64,000 bases of DNA from Labilibaculum manganireducens. Lineage in GTDB: Bacteria > Bacteroidota > Bacteroidia > Bacteroidales > Marinifilaceae. Below the pieces are notes generated by a model. It made no database searches, was not told where the DNA came from, and worked only from the letters and a program-made list of their open reading frames with translations. Made by a program: the position numbers and the translations under genes. Below, piece by piece: positions 1-8,597 of the stretch; position 1 is the stretch's first letter; each line of letters opens with the position of its first letter. The stretch spans positions 86,360 through 150,359 of the forward strand of contig NZ_MVDE01000010.1 of the NCBI RefSeq assembly GCF_002843385.1, in the 5' to 3' direction.

Positions 1-1
1 G

Positions 2-733
2 GATACCAATGGTTGCGAAGCAACGGATGCGGCGACTCTTACCTTTAATGAAAGTCCGGATATTAATTTAGGTGACGATATTGATCTTTGCGAGGGTGAA
101 ACTCATACTTTTACGGTTTCGGATGACTACGCTCACTACTTTTGGAACAATGTGGAAGGAACATATGCACATGAAATCGGTTCAACCGGCACCTGCGCTC
201 TTCGTGTGGAAAACAGCAATGGCTGTTCGGCTGCCGATCAAGTATTAGTAACCGTTCATGATTTACCGGAAATTCCTGTCGCAACTTACATCGATGGCGT
301 ACTGTATTCAACCTCTGCCACAGAATACCAATGGTATCGCAACAACGAAATGCAGAATGGAACCACCAATCAGGAATTCTCGCCGTCGCTGGATGGAAAT
401 TATTCCGTAGAGGTTTGGAATCAGTATGGATGTAAATCAGAAATATCCGAACAGGTAGAAGTCATTTTGGTGGGAATCGAAGAGCTTATCAAAAAGAACA
501 TCTCCATTTATCCGAACCCAACAAAAGGAAAGTTGGTGATCGATTTGCATGAAAATTTCAATTACTCAACCAACATACAGGTAAAACTGTTCGATTCAGC
601 CGGAAAACTAATCTTGTACAAACAACTGGAACCAACAACCACTCTAGACTTGACAAGTTATCCGGCAGGATTGTATTTTGTTCACTTTATCAACCAAAAC
701 GAAGCTGTCAGCTTCAAAATTGTTAAACAATGA
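2..733 (+). CDS. C-terminal part of a T9SS-secreted, Ig/PKD-like repeat protein (5' end outside window)
   Basis: The reading frame is open from base 2 and runs to the TGA at 731-733, so 243 residues of a larger protein are visible. The first half resembles the cysteine-bearing Ig/PKD-type repeats of large Bacteroidota adhesins, with phrases such as LGDDIDLCEGE and NSNGCSAAD. The last ~80 residues are a type A type IX secretion sorting domain: it begins ISIYPNPTKG and ends in a short beta-strand, SFKIVKQ. Such proteins cross the outer membrane through the Por/Spr machinery, and the sorting domain is then removed. What the complete protein binds or degrades cannot be told. The in-frame ATG at 152 is internal, not the start. 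Confidence 0.85.
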   Translation, partial: DTNGCEATDAATLTFNESPDINLGDDIDLCEGETHTFTVSDDYAHYFWNNVEGTYAHEIGSTGTCALRVENSNGCSAADQVLVTVHDLPEIPVATYIDGVLYSTSATEYQWYRNNEMQNGTTNQEFSPSLDGNYSVEVWNQYGCKSEISEQVEVILVGIEELIKKNISIYPNPTKGKLVIDLHENFNYSTNIQVKLFDSAGKLILYKQLEPTTTLDLTSYPAGLYFVHFINQNEAVSFKIVKQ

Positions 734-764
734 TGTAGTAGAAGTACATTTTAGTTAGAGGGAA

Positions 765-797
765 GGGAATCTGTTTGTAACGGGTTCCCTTTTTATT
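765..797 (+). terminator. Rho-independent terminator after the T9SS gene
   Basis: GGGAATCT (765-772) pairs with GGGTTCCC (782-789), allowing two G-T pairs, and a T-rich tail TTTTTATTT follows. It lies 32 bases after the stop codon. Confidence 0.7.
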
Positions 798-1397
798 TAC
801 GATCTCAATTGCATACAGCAAAGGCTTCACAAAATTCTGTATCGAAACAAACTCAACACCTATTCCGCAATTATTGATTGTTAAATGTATCTGCCTTTTT
901 GGGTTTCAAATCGGCATGCAATTATTAAAACTTTTCGATTTTTTTCGCCCGCCATGGCTCTCAACTTATTCGAAATAATATACTCAGCTTAATAATTAAT
1001 CAATAAAACTGATAAATTAGATTACTCAGATAAATTTAATACAAGTCATCTTAATGAATGATAATATCAGATGAAAAAACAACTGTTTCCGATGAGAAAA
1101 AGAAATATTCAGATGACATCTGAATAGATTATTTATTCAGCAGACAGTATAATTTTATTTGCAGACAGCATCATTCATTCAGCTGAGCATACAATCTGTT
1201 ACGCAAATACTCTCGTTTATTCTTCTGATATAGTAATAATATCAGCAAAATAATATAAAACCTTGCCTTGATGTTGAAGGATGTTTTTTAGAAGCTTTAG
1301 CTAAAGGAATCACTCCAATAAACAATAATTTGATTGATTTAATAAAATTTGATTATTGTTTTTGTATTTTTAAAATCAATTCAGAACCAAAAAGAAA
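798..1397. other. AT-rich intergenic stretch without a gene
   Basis: About 600 bases of AT-rich sequence with stops in all frames. The only structure I can point to is an inverted repeat, ATTCAGATG-A-CATCTGAAT at 1107-1125. It is probably debris around the neighbouring REP/transposase element. No promoter or RNA was recognised. Confidence 0.5.
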
Positions 1398-1444
1398 AAA
1401 CCAGACAGGTTAACAAATAAACTGTAAATAAACCTGTCTGGTTT
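1398..1444. repeat. 14-bp perfect inverted repeat upstream of the REP-associated transposase
   Basis: Arms AAACCAGACAGGTT (1398-1411) and AACCTGTCTGGTTT (1431-1444) are exact reverse complements around a 19-base AT-rich loop. The element ends 23 bases before the transposase ATG. REP-associated transposases typically have such foldback sequences at their flanks as recognition sites. That role is inferred here from position. Confidence 0.65.
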
Positions 1445-1467
1445 AAACAATAACTAACCAAAACAAA

Positions 1468-2151
1468 ATGCCGTCAGCAACGATTCCTTTAGAATATGAT
1501 ACTTACTATCACATTTATAATCGTGGTATTGATGGATGTAATTTGTATCGGGAGACAGATGATTACAAGCACTTCCTAAAACTTTACTAGAAGTATATTG
1601 AGCCTGTTGCAGATACCTTTGCCTGGGTTTTAATGCCTAATCATTTTCATTTACTGATTAGAATAAAATCGGAGAAAGAAATTGGGATTTACAAACATTT
1701 AAACTCTAACGGGTCTAAAGACTCCGTCAGGTTTCAAACCCAACCGGATGAAAACCTGTCAGAGTTCGAAGAACCTGATAGAGTTGGTATCAAAAAGCCA
1801 AATCCCACAAAACACTTTTCACATCTTTTTAATGCCTGCTCCAAATACATTAATAAAAAGTACCAGCGAACAGGATCCCTTTTCGAACGCCCTTTTAAAA
1901 GAAAACTTGTGGATGACGAAACTTATTTCCGAACACTGGTCTTATACATCCACAACAACCCAATCCATCATGGATTTACGGATATTGCTGTGGACTATCC
2001 GTGGAGCAGCTATCTGACTTGTTTATCGGGCAAACCGACCAATCTGAAACGAAAAGAAGTAATTGAATGGTTCGATGATGAAACAAATTTTAAATATATG
2101 CATCTGCAACAGGTCGATTTTATCGAGATGGATGACTGGTTGGAAATCTAA
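1468..2151 (+). pseudogene. REP-associated (Y1 family, IS200/RAYT-like) transposase with in-frame TAG
   Basis: Starting at ATG 1468 the frame encodes a typical RAYT N-terminus (MPSATIPLEYD, then YYHIYNRG). Codon 41 is TAG at 1588-1590, and the same frame then continues to 2151. Beyond the stop are the HUH motif in MPNHFHLLIR and the C-terminal YIHNNP and YPWSSY motifs. One C-to-T change in a CAG codon would explain the stop, because the context K-L-Y-stop-K-Y fits a Gln. The ATG at 1633 gives a 172-residue product lacking the N-terminal strand, probably inactive. Bases 1702-1736 inside the frame are a REP-like hairpin, so part of the variable linker is repeat-encoded. The family makes single-strand cuts at REP hairpins. 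The call is a recently decayed copy unless the stop is suppressed. Confidence 0.8.
1702..1736. repeat. REP-like hairpin, copy 1 (inside the transposase frame)
   Basis: This 35-bp unit has foldback arms CTAACGGGTCT and AGACTCCGTCAG around a two-base loop. It matches copy 2 (2167-2201) at 34 of 35 positions. It is read in frame as part of the transposase linker. Confidence 0.7.
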
Positions 2152-2166
2152 TTCTTCATCTCTTAC

Positions 2167-2201
2167 AACTCTGACGGGTCTAAAGACTCCGTCAGGTTTC
2201 A
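2167..2201. repeat. REP-like hairpin, copy 2 (3' flank of the transposase)
   Basis: A 34/35 match to 1702-1736, with arms CTGACGGGTCT and AGACTCCGTCAG forming a near-perfect stem. It lies 15 bases after the transposase stop, in the same orientation as copy 1. This is the expected place for a RAYT-linked REP unit. Confidence 0.7.
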
Positions 2202-2202
2202 C

Positions 2203-2240
2203 AAAAAAAGACCCGTCCGAAAACAATCGAGCGAGTCTTT
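2203..2240 (-). terminator. Rho-independent terminator of the lysine operon
   Basis: Read on the minus strand, AAAGACTCGCTCG (2240-2228) pairs with CGGACGGGTCTTT (2219-2207) with two mismatches. A run of seven T follows (complement of 2203-2209). It sits 22 bases after the etfA stop codon, the last gene of the cluster. Confidence 0.75.
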
Positions 2241-2262
2241 CAACTTGTAGTTAATGGTGTGA

Positions 2263-3261
2263 TTAATTTTGTTTCTCCAATCTCTCGGTTAGCTTTTTAA
2301 TGATTTGTTTAGCGTCCCCAACGATACCCAAATCAGCAACCTGAAAAATTGGTGCGTGTTTGTCTTTGTTTACGGCAATAATCAAGTCGGAATCTTCCAT
2401 ACCGGCAACATGCTGAATGGCTCCTGAAATACCGAATGCAAAGTACAAATCGGGACGAACAGTTTTCCCTGTTTGTCCTACCTGACGGTCGTGACCAATG
2501 TAACCGGCATCAACCATGGCACGGGAAGCCGAAACTTCCGCATTCAATGTGTTTGCCAATGCATCCATTGCCTCAAAACCTTCTTTATTACCAATTCCAC
2601 GTCCACCTGAAACCAAAATTCTGGCTTCGGTAATATCAATTAAATTGTTGTCTTCCTTTACGGTTTCCAACAATTTCACACGAAACTTAGCAGCATTGAA
2701 TTTCACCTCGTAGTTCACGATAGCTCCGGTACGACTTTCGTCAGCATCCATGGCAAACAATACTCCCGGACGAACCGTTCCCATTTGCGGACGATGGTTT
2801 TTACAAACAATAGTCGCCATAAGGTTACCTCCGAAAGCAGGACGGGTCATTAGCATTTCGCCATTTTCACCAATCTCAATTTTGGTACAATCAGCTGTTA
2901 AACCAGTGCCAACGCGGGCCGAAACTCTTGGCCCCAAATCACGCCCCAAAGTGGTTGCCCCGATAAATAAAGATTCCGGTTTTCTTTCGTTGATAATCTG
3001 GCAAATTGCCTGTGTATATGGTTCTGTAGTATATTCTTTTAATTCTGGGGCATCAACAACAATCACCTCATCGGCACCACGGGCAATTAAGCTCTGTGCC
3101 TGATCAGTAATCTGATGTCCCAATAGCATTGCGTACACTTTGTCGTTCAACTCATCAGCCAGCTTTCTGGCCTGTCCAAGCAACTCTAAAGCTACGTTCT
3201 GAATGATGCCTTCACGTTGTTCGATAAAAACGTAAATGCCTTTGTATTCCTCTAATTTCAT
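2263..3261 (-). CDS. etfA: Electron transfer flavoprotein, alpha subunit
   Basis: 332 residues. EtfA and EtfB carry electrons from butyryl-CoA dehydrogenase (or split them in a bifurcating complex). The C-terminal FAD-binding domain is clear: VSGGRGIG, the block SASRAMVDAGYIGHDRQVGQ, then GKTVRPDLYFAFGISGAIQH, the EtfA signature. The N-terminal domain has the Rossmann-like ETF fold. I chose ATG 3261; a TTG two codons upstream is possible but unlikely. This is the last gene of the lysine cluster, 143 bases after etfB, with a terminator directly behind it. Its partners are etfB and bcd just upstream in transcription. Whether the complex reduces ferredoxin by bifurcation cannot be read from sequence by eye. 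Confidence 0.95.
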   Translation of the reverse strand: MKLEEYKGIYVFIEQREGIIQNVALELLGQARKLADELNDKVYAMLLGHQITDQAQSLIARGADEVIVVDAPELKEYTTEPYTQAICQIINERKPESLFIGATTLGRDLGPRVSARVGTGLTADCTKIEIGENGEMLMTRPAFGGNLMATIVCKNHRPQMGTVRPGVLFAMDADESRTGAIVNYEVKFNAAKFRVKLLETVKEDNNLIDITEARILVSGGRGIGNKEGFEAMDALANTLNAEVSASRAMVDAGYIGHDRQVGQTGKTVRPDLYFAFGISGAIQHVAGMEDSDLIIAVNKDKHAPIFQVADLGIVGDAKQIIKKLTERLEKQN

Positions 3262-3267
3262 GATCAA

Positions 3268-3404
3268 TTACGAATAAGTAATTACGAATAAATAATTACG
3301 AATTACGGAAACTTTTACAATTGGTTTATCAATTTCAAATGACAGTCTAAAACCAACATCTGCTTGACAACTCGTAATTCGTAATTTATAATTGGTAATT
3401 GTTT
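3268..3404. repeat. Short AATTACGAAT-type repeats in the etfB-etfA spacer
   Basis: Three near-tandem units built on AATTACGAAT lie at about 3268-3310. Inverted relatives (TCGTAATTCGTAATT) lie at about 3374-3390, so the spacer can fold into a long AT-rich hairpin. Similar units recur at 56524-56560 upstream of lepA. No gene. Confidence 0.55.
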
Positions 3405-4190
3405 CTAGTTTAGAATGAATTTCTCTTTTAATTTCTTGATGATGATTCCTACAGCCTCATCAGTACCAACTTCGTAAAGCTCGCCTGCAGGTTTCAAACC
3501 ACGGGCAAATGCTTTGTGTACGCTTGTTGGTGATCCTTTTAATCCCAGATCTTTCTCATCAACTTCAATTTCGTTGAATCCCCAAACCTCAACCTCTTTT
3601 TGATAGGCATCAACAATGCCGCCAACATTCATGTAACGGGGTGTATTTGCCGATGAAAGAACGGTTACTACACAAGGGGCTTCTACCTCCAGCATTTGGT
3701 ATCCGTCTTCGATATGACGTTTCATTGTGAACGTTTTATCTCCGTCGAATTTTAAATCTTCCAAATAAGATACCTGGGGCAAATCCAAATGCTCAGCAAT
3801 TTGAGGACCTACCTGAGCAGTATCACCATCAATCGCCTGACGGCCTGTGATTAAAAGATCAAAATCAATCTTCCGTAATGCACCTGCCAAAGCATGCGAA
3901 GTAGCCAAAGTATCTGCTCCTGCAAATTTCCGGTCAGTTAAATGGATCGCACGATCAACTCCCATAGCGTAAGCTTCACGAAGAATTAAATCGGCCTGAG
4001 GAGGCCCCATGGTAATTACGGTAACATGAGCTCCTTTTTCATCTTTTAACTGCAATGCCATTTCCAAACCACTCTTATCATCAGGGTTCATAATGCTTGG
4101 CACACCGTCACGGATCAAAGTTCCCGTAATCGGATCAATTTTTATTTCGGTTGTATCCGGTACCTGTTTAATACAGACAACTATTTTCAT
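3405..4190 (-). CDS. etfB: Electron transfer flavoprotein, beta subunit
   Basis: 261 residues from ATG 4190 (MKIVVCIKQVPDT, the classic EtfB start). The frame stays open upstream to 4268, but that part is only the translation of the palindromic repeat at 4213-4281, so I exclude it. Visible family features are the adenine nucleotide-binding region with LLITGRQAIDGDTAQVGPQI and the C-terminal segment leading to an EtfA-contacting helix. It forms the heterodimer with EtfA, passing electrons from acyl-CoA dehydrogenase. It lies between bcd (105-base gap) and etfA. Confidence 0.95.
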   Translation of the reverse strand: MKIVVCIKQVPDTTEIKIDPITGTLIRDGVPSIMNPDDKSGLEMALQLKDEKGAHVTVITMGPPQADLILREAYAMGVDRAIHLTDRKFAGADTLATSHALAGALRKIDFDLLITGRQAIDGDTAQVGPQIAEHLDLPQVSYLEDLKFDGDKTFTMKRHIEDGYQMLEVEAPCVVTVLSSANTPRYMNVGGIVDAYQKEVEVWGFNEIEVDEKDLGLKGSPTSVHKAFARGLKPAGELYEVGTDEAVGIIIKKLKEKFILN

Positions 4191-4212
4191 TTCTTTTCTT
4201 TTTATTGGGATT

Positions 4213-4281
4213 GTAGGGACACGACATGTTGTGTCCTTAAATCGTTTCGTGTTAAACGGACACGACATGTCGTGTCCCTAC
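4213..4281. repeat. Paired 24-bp palindromic repeat in the bcd-etfB spacer
   Basis: Copy 1 (4213-4236) and copy 2 (4258-4281) are inverted with respect to each other and match at 23 of 24 positions. Within copy 2 the 20-mer GGACACGACATGTCGTGTCC (4258-4277) is a perfect palindrome. The unit GTAGGGACACGACATG... is, as I recall, a dispersed intergenic repeat in several bacterial lineages. The pair can form two small hairpins or one large cruciform. Confidence 0.75.
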
Positions 4282-4295
4282 GAATAATTAAATCC

Positions 4296-5435
4296 TTATT
4301 TTAACATATTGGCTGAAATCACCATTCTCTGAACTTCTGATGTTCCTTCGTAGATTTCGGTGATTTTTGCATCGCGCATCATACGTTCCACCGGATATTC
4401 TCTGGTATAACCATATCCTCCGTGAAGTTGAACTGCCTTATTGGTTACTTCCATGGCAGTTTCGGCAGCGTACAATTTAGCCATTGCAGCATCAACCGAA
4501 TAAGGAAGTTTAGCATCTTTTTTGTAAGCCGCTTTGCGAACCAGCATACGCGAAGCTTCCGTTTTGGTATTCATATCAGCCAACTGAAATTGTGTATTCT
4601 GAAAGGCAGAAATCGGACGCCCGAACTGCTTTCTTTCTTTCACATATTTCACTGTTTCGTTGATAGCTCCCTGAGCAATGCCCAAAGCCTGAGCCGCGAT
4701 ACCAATACGTCCGCCATCCAAGGTTTTCATAGCAATACCGAAACCTTTACTCAATTTACCCAACATGTTTTCCTTAGGAACAATACAATTTTCGAATACC
4801 AATTCGCAGGTTGCAGATCCGCGGATACCCATTTTCTTTTCTTTCTTTCCGATAGAAAAACCAGGAGTTCCCTTCTCAATGATAAAAGCAGTGATCCCAC
4901 GTGTACCTTGTGATTTATCAGTCATTGCCAAAATCACATAAACGTGAGCAAATTCTGCATTGGTAATAAATATTTTACTTCCGTTGATGATATAATTATC
5001 GCCATCTTCAACTGCGGTTGTCTGTTGTCCTGCAGCATCGGTACCTGCGTTAGGTTCAGTCAAACCAAAAGCACCAATCCACTCTCCGGATGCAAGCTTA
5101 GGAAGGTATTTTTGCTTTTGTGCCTCTGTTCCGTGCTCCAAAATAGGAGCCGCACACAATGATGTGTGAGCCGATACAATAACCCCTGTAGTTGCACATA
5201 CAGCAGATAACTCTTCAACGGCCATCGAGTACATTACATTACTGCCGCCTGCACCACCATATTGCTTTGGAATAGGAATGCCCATAATTCCAATTTTGGC
5301 CATCTTCTCTACTGTCTCAATCGGAAAACGCTCCAAATCGTCCACTTCAGCAGCCAAAGGTTTCACTTCATTCTCAGCAAAATCCTTAATCATTTGCTGG
5401 AATAATTCCTGTTCTTTTGTTAAGCTAAAATTCAT
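4296..5435 (-). CDS. bcd: Butyryl-CoA dehydrogenase (short-chain acyl-CoA dehydrogenase)
   Basis: 379 residues, the normal length for the family. It reduces crotonyl-CoA to butyryl-CoA with electrons handled by EtfAB. Visible motifs are the FAD/substrate segment GAFGLTEPNAGTDA, the C-terminal LHGGYGYTREYPVERM, and the catalytic base Glu363 in IYEGTSEVQ, equivalent to Glu367 of the Megasphaera enzyme. Its place in the lysine cluster beside etfB/etfA, and directly after the step that makes crotonyl-CoA, supports C4 specificity over other acyl-CoA dehydrogenases. A 230-base repeat-rich spacer separates it from the thiolase gene upstream. Confidence 0.92.
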   Translation of the reverse strand: MNFSLTKEQELFQQMIKDFAENEVKPLAAEVDDLERFPIETVEKMAKIGIMGIPIPKQYGGAGGSNVMYSMAVEELSAVCATTGVIVSAHTSLCAAPILEHGTEAQKQKYLPKLASGEWIGAFGLTEPNAGTDAAGQQTTAVEDGDNYIINGSKIFITNAEFAHVYVILAMTDKSQGTRGITAFIIEKGTPGFSIGKKEKKMGIRGSATCELVFENCIVPKENMLGKLSKGFGIAMKTLDGGRIGIAAQALGIAQGAINETVKYVKERKQFGRPISAFQNTQFQLADMNTKTEASRMLVRKAAYKKDAKLPYSVDAAMAKLYAAETAMEVTNKAVQLHGGYGYTREYPVERMMRDAKITEIYEGTSEVQRMVISANMLK

Positions 5436-5523
5436 TCTTTTCAGATAATAGTAATTAGTCGTTAGAAATTAGTATCAGACCCACCATGCTATTTCGGGTA
5501 ATGTGTTACCCAAACAATGTTGA

Positions 5524-5586
5524 ATACCTGTGGAATTAACGCTGTCAGGAGCTTCGCACTCTGACTGGTTAAACCTATTTTCAGGT
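5524..5586. repeat. Nested inverted repeat in the thiolase-bcd spacer
   Basis: The core CTGTCAGGAG (5542-5551) faces CTCTGAC (5559-5565) across a CTTCGCA loop. Outside it TAAC faces GTTA, and ACCTG (5526-5530) faces CAGGT (5582-5586). TAGTAATTAG/CTAATTAC-type units flank the whole. It looks like a REP/MITE-like foldback element, loosely like the CTGAC-cored REP near the transposase, but not a clear copy of it. Confidence 0.5.
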
Positions 5587-5665
5587 TCAACTTGACACTA
5601 GTAGTTAGTACTATAAATAAACTTTGTCTTGTACCAACTACTATAAACTAATTACTCAGTACTAT

Positions 5666-6871
5666 TTAAACATTTTTCAAAATAATTGCAGTACCCATTC
5701 CGCCTCCGATACAAAGTGAAGCCAATCCGTATTCTTTGCCGGAACGTTTCATTTCGTGAATTAAACTTACGGTAATACGGGTTCCTGAGGCTCCAATTGG
5801 GTGACCTAAAGCGATAGCTCCTCCGTTCACATTGCATCTTTCAGCAAAGAAATCAGCATCAACAGCGTGATCTTCACACAATTGTTTTACTACTCCCAAT
5901 GATTGAGCCGCAAAAGCTTCGTTCAATTCCAACACTTGCATTTGTTCCAATTTCATATTCGCTTTCTTCAATGCACTTGCAATTGCAGGAACAGGTCCCA
6001 TCCCCATAATTGCAGGATCAACACCACCTTGTCCGGTAGCCACAATCTCTGCAAGAGGAGTTAAACCAAACTCTTTAACAGCTTCTTCCGAAGCAACCAG
6101 TACAAAAGCAGCACCGTCATTTATACCCGATGCATTGCCTGCAGTTACCGTTCCATCCTTTTTAAAAGCGGGACGCAAACCAGCTAATTTTTCAGCGCTG
6201 GTGCCACGATTAATGAATTCATCCGCATCAAAAATGATTGTTTCTCTGCGGGATTTTATCTCTACAGGAACAATTTCATTCTTAAAATTTCCCTTATCCT
6301 GAGCGGCCATTGCTTTTTGCTGAGAAGCAAAAGAAAAAGCATCCTGCTCTTCGCGCGTTAAGTTATATTTAGCCGCAATGTTTTCTGCTGTAATTCCCAT
6401 GTGGTATCCTTCAAAAGCATCTGTTAAACCATCAAAAACCATGTGGTCAACTGCTTTCAAATCCATCATTTTGTGTCCGCCGCGAACTGTGCCCGGCATT
6501 ACAAAACCAGCATCCGACATGTTCTCGGTTCCTCCGGCAAGTATCAAATTCGCTTCACCGGCTTTAATGTTCGCATAGGCCAAATTGATTGTTTTCATAC
6601 CTGAACCACAAATCATGTTGATTCCGTAAGCAGGAACTTCCTGAGGAATACCAGCTTTAATGGAAGCCTGACGGGCAATCCCCTGACCTTGACCAGCCAT
6701 AAGGATATTACCAACAACAACCTCATCAATTTTAGCCGCATCAACGCCGGTTTCGTCAATGATGTTCTTGATTACTGTGGCTGCCAAATCAGTGGCTTTA
6801 ACAGGAGTTAATGCTCCTAAAAATTTCCCGATTGCAGTTCGCTTGGCTGCAACAATATATACTTTGCTCAT
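5666..6871 (-). CDS. atoB: Acetyl-CoA acetyltransferase (thiolase)
   Basis: 401 residues. In this cluster it splits the acetoacetyl-CoA made by the CoA-transferase into two acetyl-CoA. The catalytic residues are all present: Cys88 in GINMICGSGMKT, His357 in ALGHPIGASG and Cys387 in LCIGGGMGTA. The QGQGIARQASIKAG block is typical of thiolase II. The gene lies 91 bases after ctfB. Thiolases act in several pathways, but the neighbours settle its likely role. The names thlA or phaA would do equally well. Confidence 0.92.
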   Translation of the reverse strand: MSKVYIVAAKRTAIGKFLGALTPVKATDLAATVIKNIIDETGVDAAKIDEVVVGNILMAGQGQGIARQASIKAGIPQEVPAYGINMICGSGMKTINLAYANIKAGEANLILAGGTENMSDAGFVMPGTVRGGHKMMDLKAVDHMVFDGLTDAFEGYHMGITAENIAAKYNLTREEQDAFSFASQQKAMAAQDKGNFKNEIVPVEIKSRRETIIFDADEFINRGTSAEKLAGLRPAFKKDGTVTAGNASGINDGAAFVLVASEEAVKEFGLTPLAEIVATGQGGVDPAIMGMGPVPAIASALKKANMKLEQMQVLELNEAFAAQSLGVVKQLCEDHAVDADFFAERCNVNGGAIALGHPIGASGTRITVSLIHEMKRSGKEYGLASLCIGGGMGTAIILKNV

Positions 6872-6962
6872 AATATTCGTATTTAGTACATAGTATTAAG
6901 TAGTGAGTACCAAGAATAACTGGCAGTACGTCTTGATACTGAAATCTTGCTACTTGCTATTA

Positions 6963-7625
6963 TTAATTTTTACGCATTTCAATTAAATCCTCAGCAATAA
7001 TTAATTTTGCATCGGTAGCTTCCTGAATTTGCTCAATGGTAAATAAAGGATTGATCTCTTTTAAAAGAATTCCTTCCGGAACGATATCCATAACACCCAT
7101 TTCTGTGATAATCATGTTTACCTGACCTGCTGCAGTTAATGGAAGATTACAATCCGTCATGATTTTATGACTTCCGCGTGCAGTATGTTCCATAGCAAGA
7201 ATCACACGCTTGGCTCCAACGATCAAATCCATAGCTCCTCCCATTCCCGGAGTTTTTTTGCCTGGAATAATCCAGTTTGCTAAATTTCCTTTTTCGTCTA
7301 CCTGAAGGGCTCCCAAAATAGTAACATCAACATGACCACCTCTAATAATTCCAAAAGAAACAGAACTATCGAAACTGCTGGCACCATTTTTACAAGTAAT
7401 AAATCCACCTCCGGCATTCACAAAATCAGGGTCTTCATCTCCTTCAGCAGGAGCAACACCCATCCCCAACAATCCGTTTTCCGATTGTAAAATCACATTC
7501 ACATCTTCAGGAACGTAATTTGGGATAATTGTTGGCAATCCAATTCCAAGATTTACTACATCACCATTGTGTAATTCGAGAGCAGCTCTCCTGGCAATTA
7601 CCTCTCTGATTTCATTTTTATCCAT
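6963..7625 (-). CDS. ctfB: Butyryl-CoA:acetoacetate CoA-transferase, subunit B
   Basis: 220 residues, the usual length of the beta subunit (AtoA/CtfB). The catalytic glutamate that forms the CoA thioester is Glu49 in LQSENGLLG. GMGGAMDL and the C-terminal TEMGVMDIVPEG segment are family features. With CtfA it moves CoA from butyryl-CoA to acetoacetate, giving butyrate plus acetoacetyl-CoA. Its partner is not adjacent: ctfA is the first gene of the cluster, about 8.7 kb away, with the whole aminomutase block between. Both lie on the same strand, so they may still share one transcript. Confidence 0.93.
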   Translation of the reverse strand: MDKNEIREVIARRAALELHNGDVVNLGIGLPTIIPNYVPEDVNVILQSENGLLGMGVAPAEGDEDPDFVNAGGGFITCKNGASSFDSSVSFGIIRGGHVDVTILGALQVDEKGNLANWIIPGKKTPGMGGAMDLIVGAKRVILAMEHTARGSHKIMTDCNLPLTAAGQVNMIITEMGVMDIVPEGILLKEINPLFTIEQIQEATDAKLIIAEDLIEMRKN

Positions 7626-7717
7626 GTCTTTTGAGTAATAAGTAGTTAGTTATCAGTAACTAGTTTTTAGACTTTAGTAACCAGTTCTACCAGCGACTAA
7701 GTACTAGCGACTCTGTA

Positions 7718-8506
7718 CTATTTATTTAATCTTCTGCTTAATTCCTGAGCTGCGTATGATGCAACATCATCGGCATATTTATTCATTCCAAAACCGGCAT
7801 CGTAACCCAATTCTTTTGCCAACTCATGAGAAATCCGCGGTCCGCCGCAAATTAAAATTACTTTCTCGCGCAATCCTTCAGCTTCCATTAGCTCAACCAG
7901 ATCTACCAAATTCTTAATGTGAACATCTTTTTGAGTAACTGTTTGTGATACCAAAAGAACATCTGCTTCGAATTCTATTGCTTTCGCGATAAACTCTTCG
8001 TTTGGCACCTGACTTCCCATGTTTAAAGCTTCCATCATTTCGTAACGCTCCAAACCGTAATGTCCGGCAAAACCTTTCATATTCATTATGGCATCGATTC
8101 CAACAGTATGCGCATCGGAACCTGTACTGGCACCTAATACACGAATCGAACGACCAATGTTTTCTTTAATGAAATCATCCGTTTCGTGCATATCCATAGC
8201 CGTTGCTTCCACTTTAGGAACAGTAATTCCTGTAAAATCGACCGTATGAATACAATTTCCATAACAATTGAAAAATGTAAACCCTTTCATTAACTCTTGA
8301 ACATACACCACCTGAGGATTTTCGAAACCCATTTTCCTCATCATCTGCTTGGCTGCTTCAATTGCCTCATCACCTTTGGCTACCGGCAAAGTAAAACTCA
8401 CCTGAGTTTTACCATCGTTCATGGTATCGCCGTAAGGCTTGATCTTAGTTAGATCAAGTGTTTTATCAAATTCGTTGGAATCGGTTGAATAAAGACCTCC
8501 ACTCAT
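7718..8506 (-). CDS. kamE: Lysine 5,6-aminomutase, beta (B12-binding) subunit
   Basis: 262 residues. With KamD it moves the terminal amino group of beta-lysine from C6 to C5, using adenosylcobalamin and PLP, to give 3,5-diaminohexanoate. The base-off cobalamin motif D-x-H-x-x-G is seen as DAHTVG (131-136). Lys144 in NMKGF sits at the position of the PLP-binding Lys144 of the Clostridium sticklandii enzyme. The Rossmann-type B12 domain continues with VLLVSQTVTQKDVH and ILICGGPRIS. The gene follows kamD after 141 bases. Confidence 0.95.
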   Translation of the reverse strand: MSGGLYSTDSNEFDKTLDLTKIKPYGDTMNDGKTQVSFTLPVAKGDEAIEAAKQMMRKMGFENPQVVYVQELMKGFTFFNCYGNCIHTVDFTGITVPKVEATAMDMHETDDFIKENIGRSIRVLGASTGSDAHTVGIDAIMNMKGFAGHYGLERYEMMEALNMGSQVPNEEFIAKAIEFEADVLLVSQTVTQKDVHIKNLVDLVELMEAEGLREKVILICGGPRISHELAKELGYDAGFGMNKYADDVASYAAQELSRRLNK

Positions 8507-8559
8507 TTTTTTGTCTCCTTTATATTTTAAATATCAAATGCAATCGCAGCCGTGTCTTT

Positions 8560-8597
8560 TAACACCCCCCTAATCCCCCCTGAAAGGGTGACTTTCC
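8560..8597. repeat. C-rich intergenic repeat fragment between kamD and kamE
   Basis: A short stretch with two C6 runs, CCCCCCTAATCCCCCC, followed by TGAAAGGG. It resembles one end of C-run/G-run foldback repeats seen between genes in many bacteria. Only one arm is well preserved. It is out of place in such AT-rich DNA. Confidence 0.4.

Noticed and set aside
2436..3103. Plus-strand frames opposite etfA and other genes
   Set aside because: Antisense shadows of well-supported genes with no independent signals.
4191..4268. N-terminal extension of EtfB
   Set aside because: It is the translation of the palindromic repeat; the protein proper starts MKIVVCIKQVPD at 4190.
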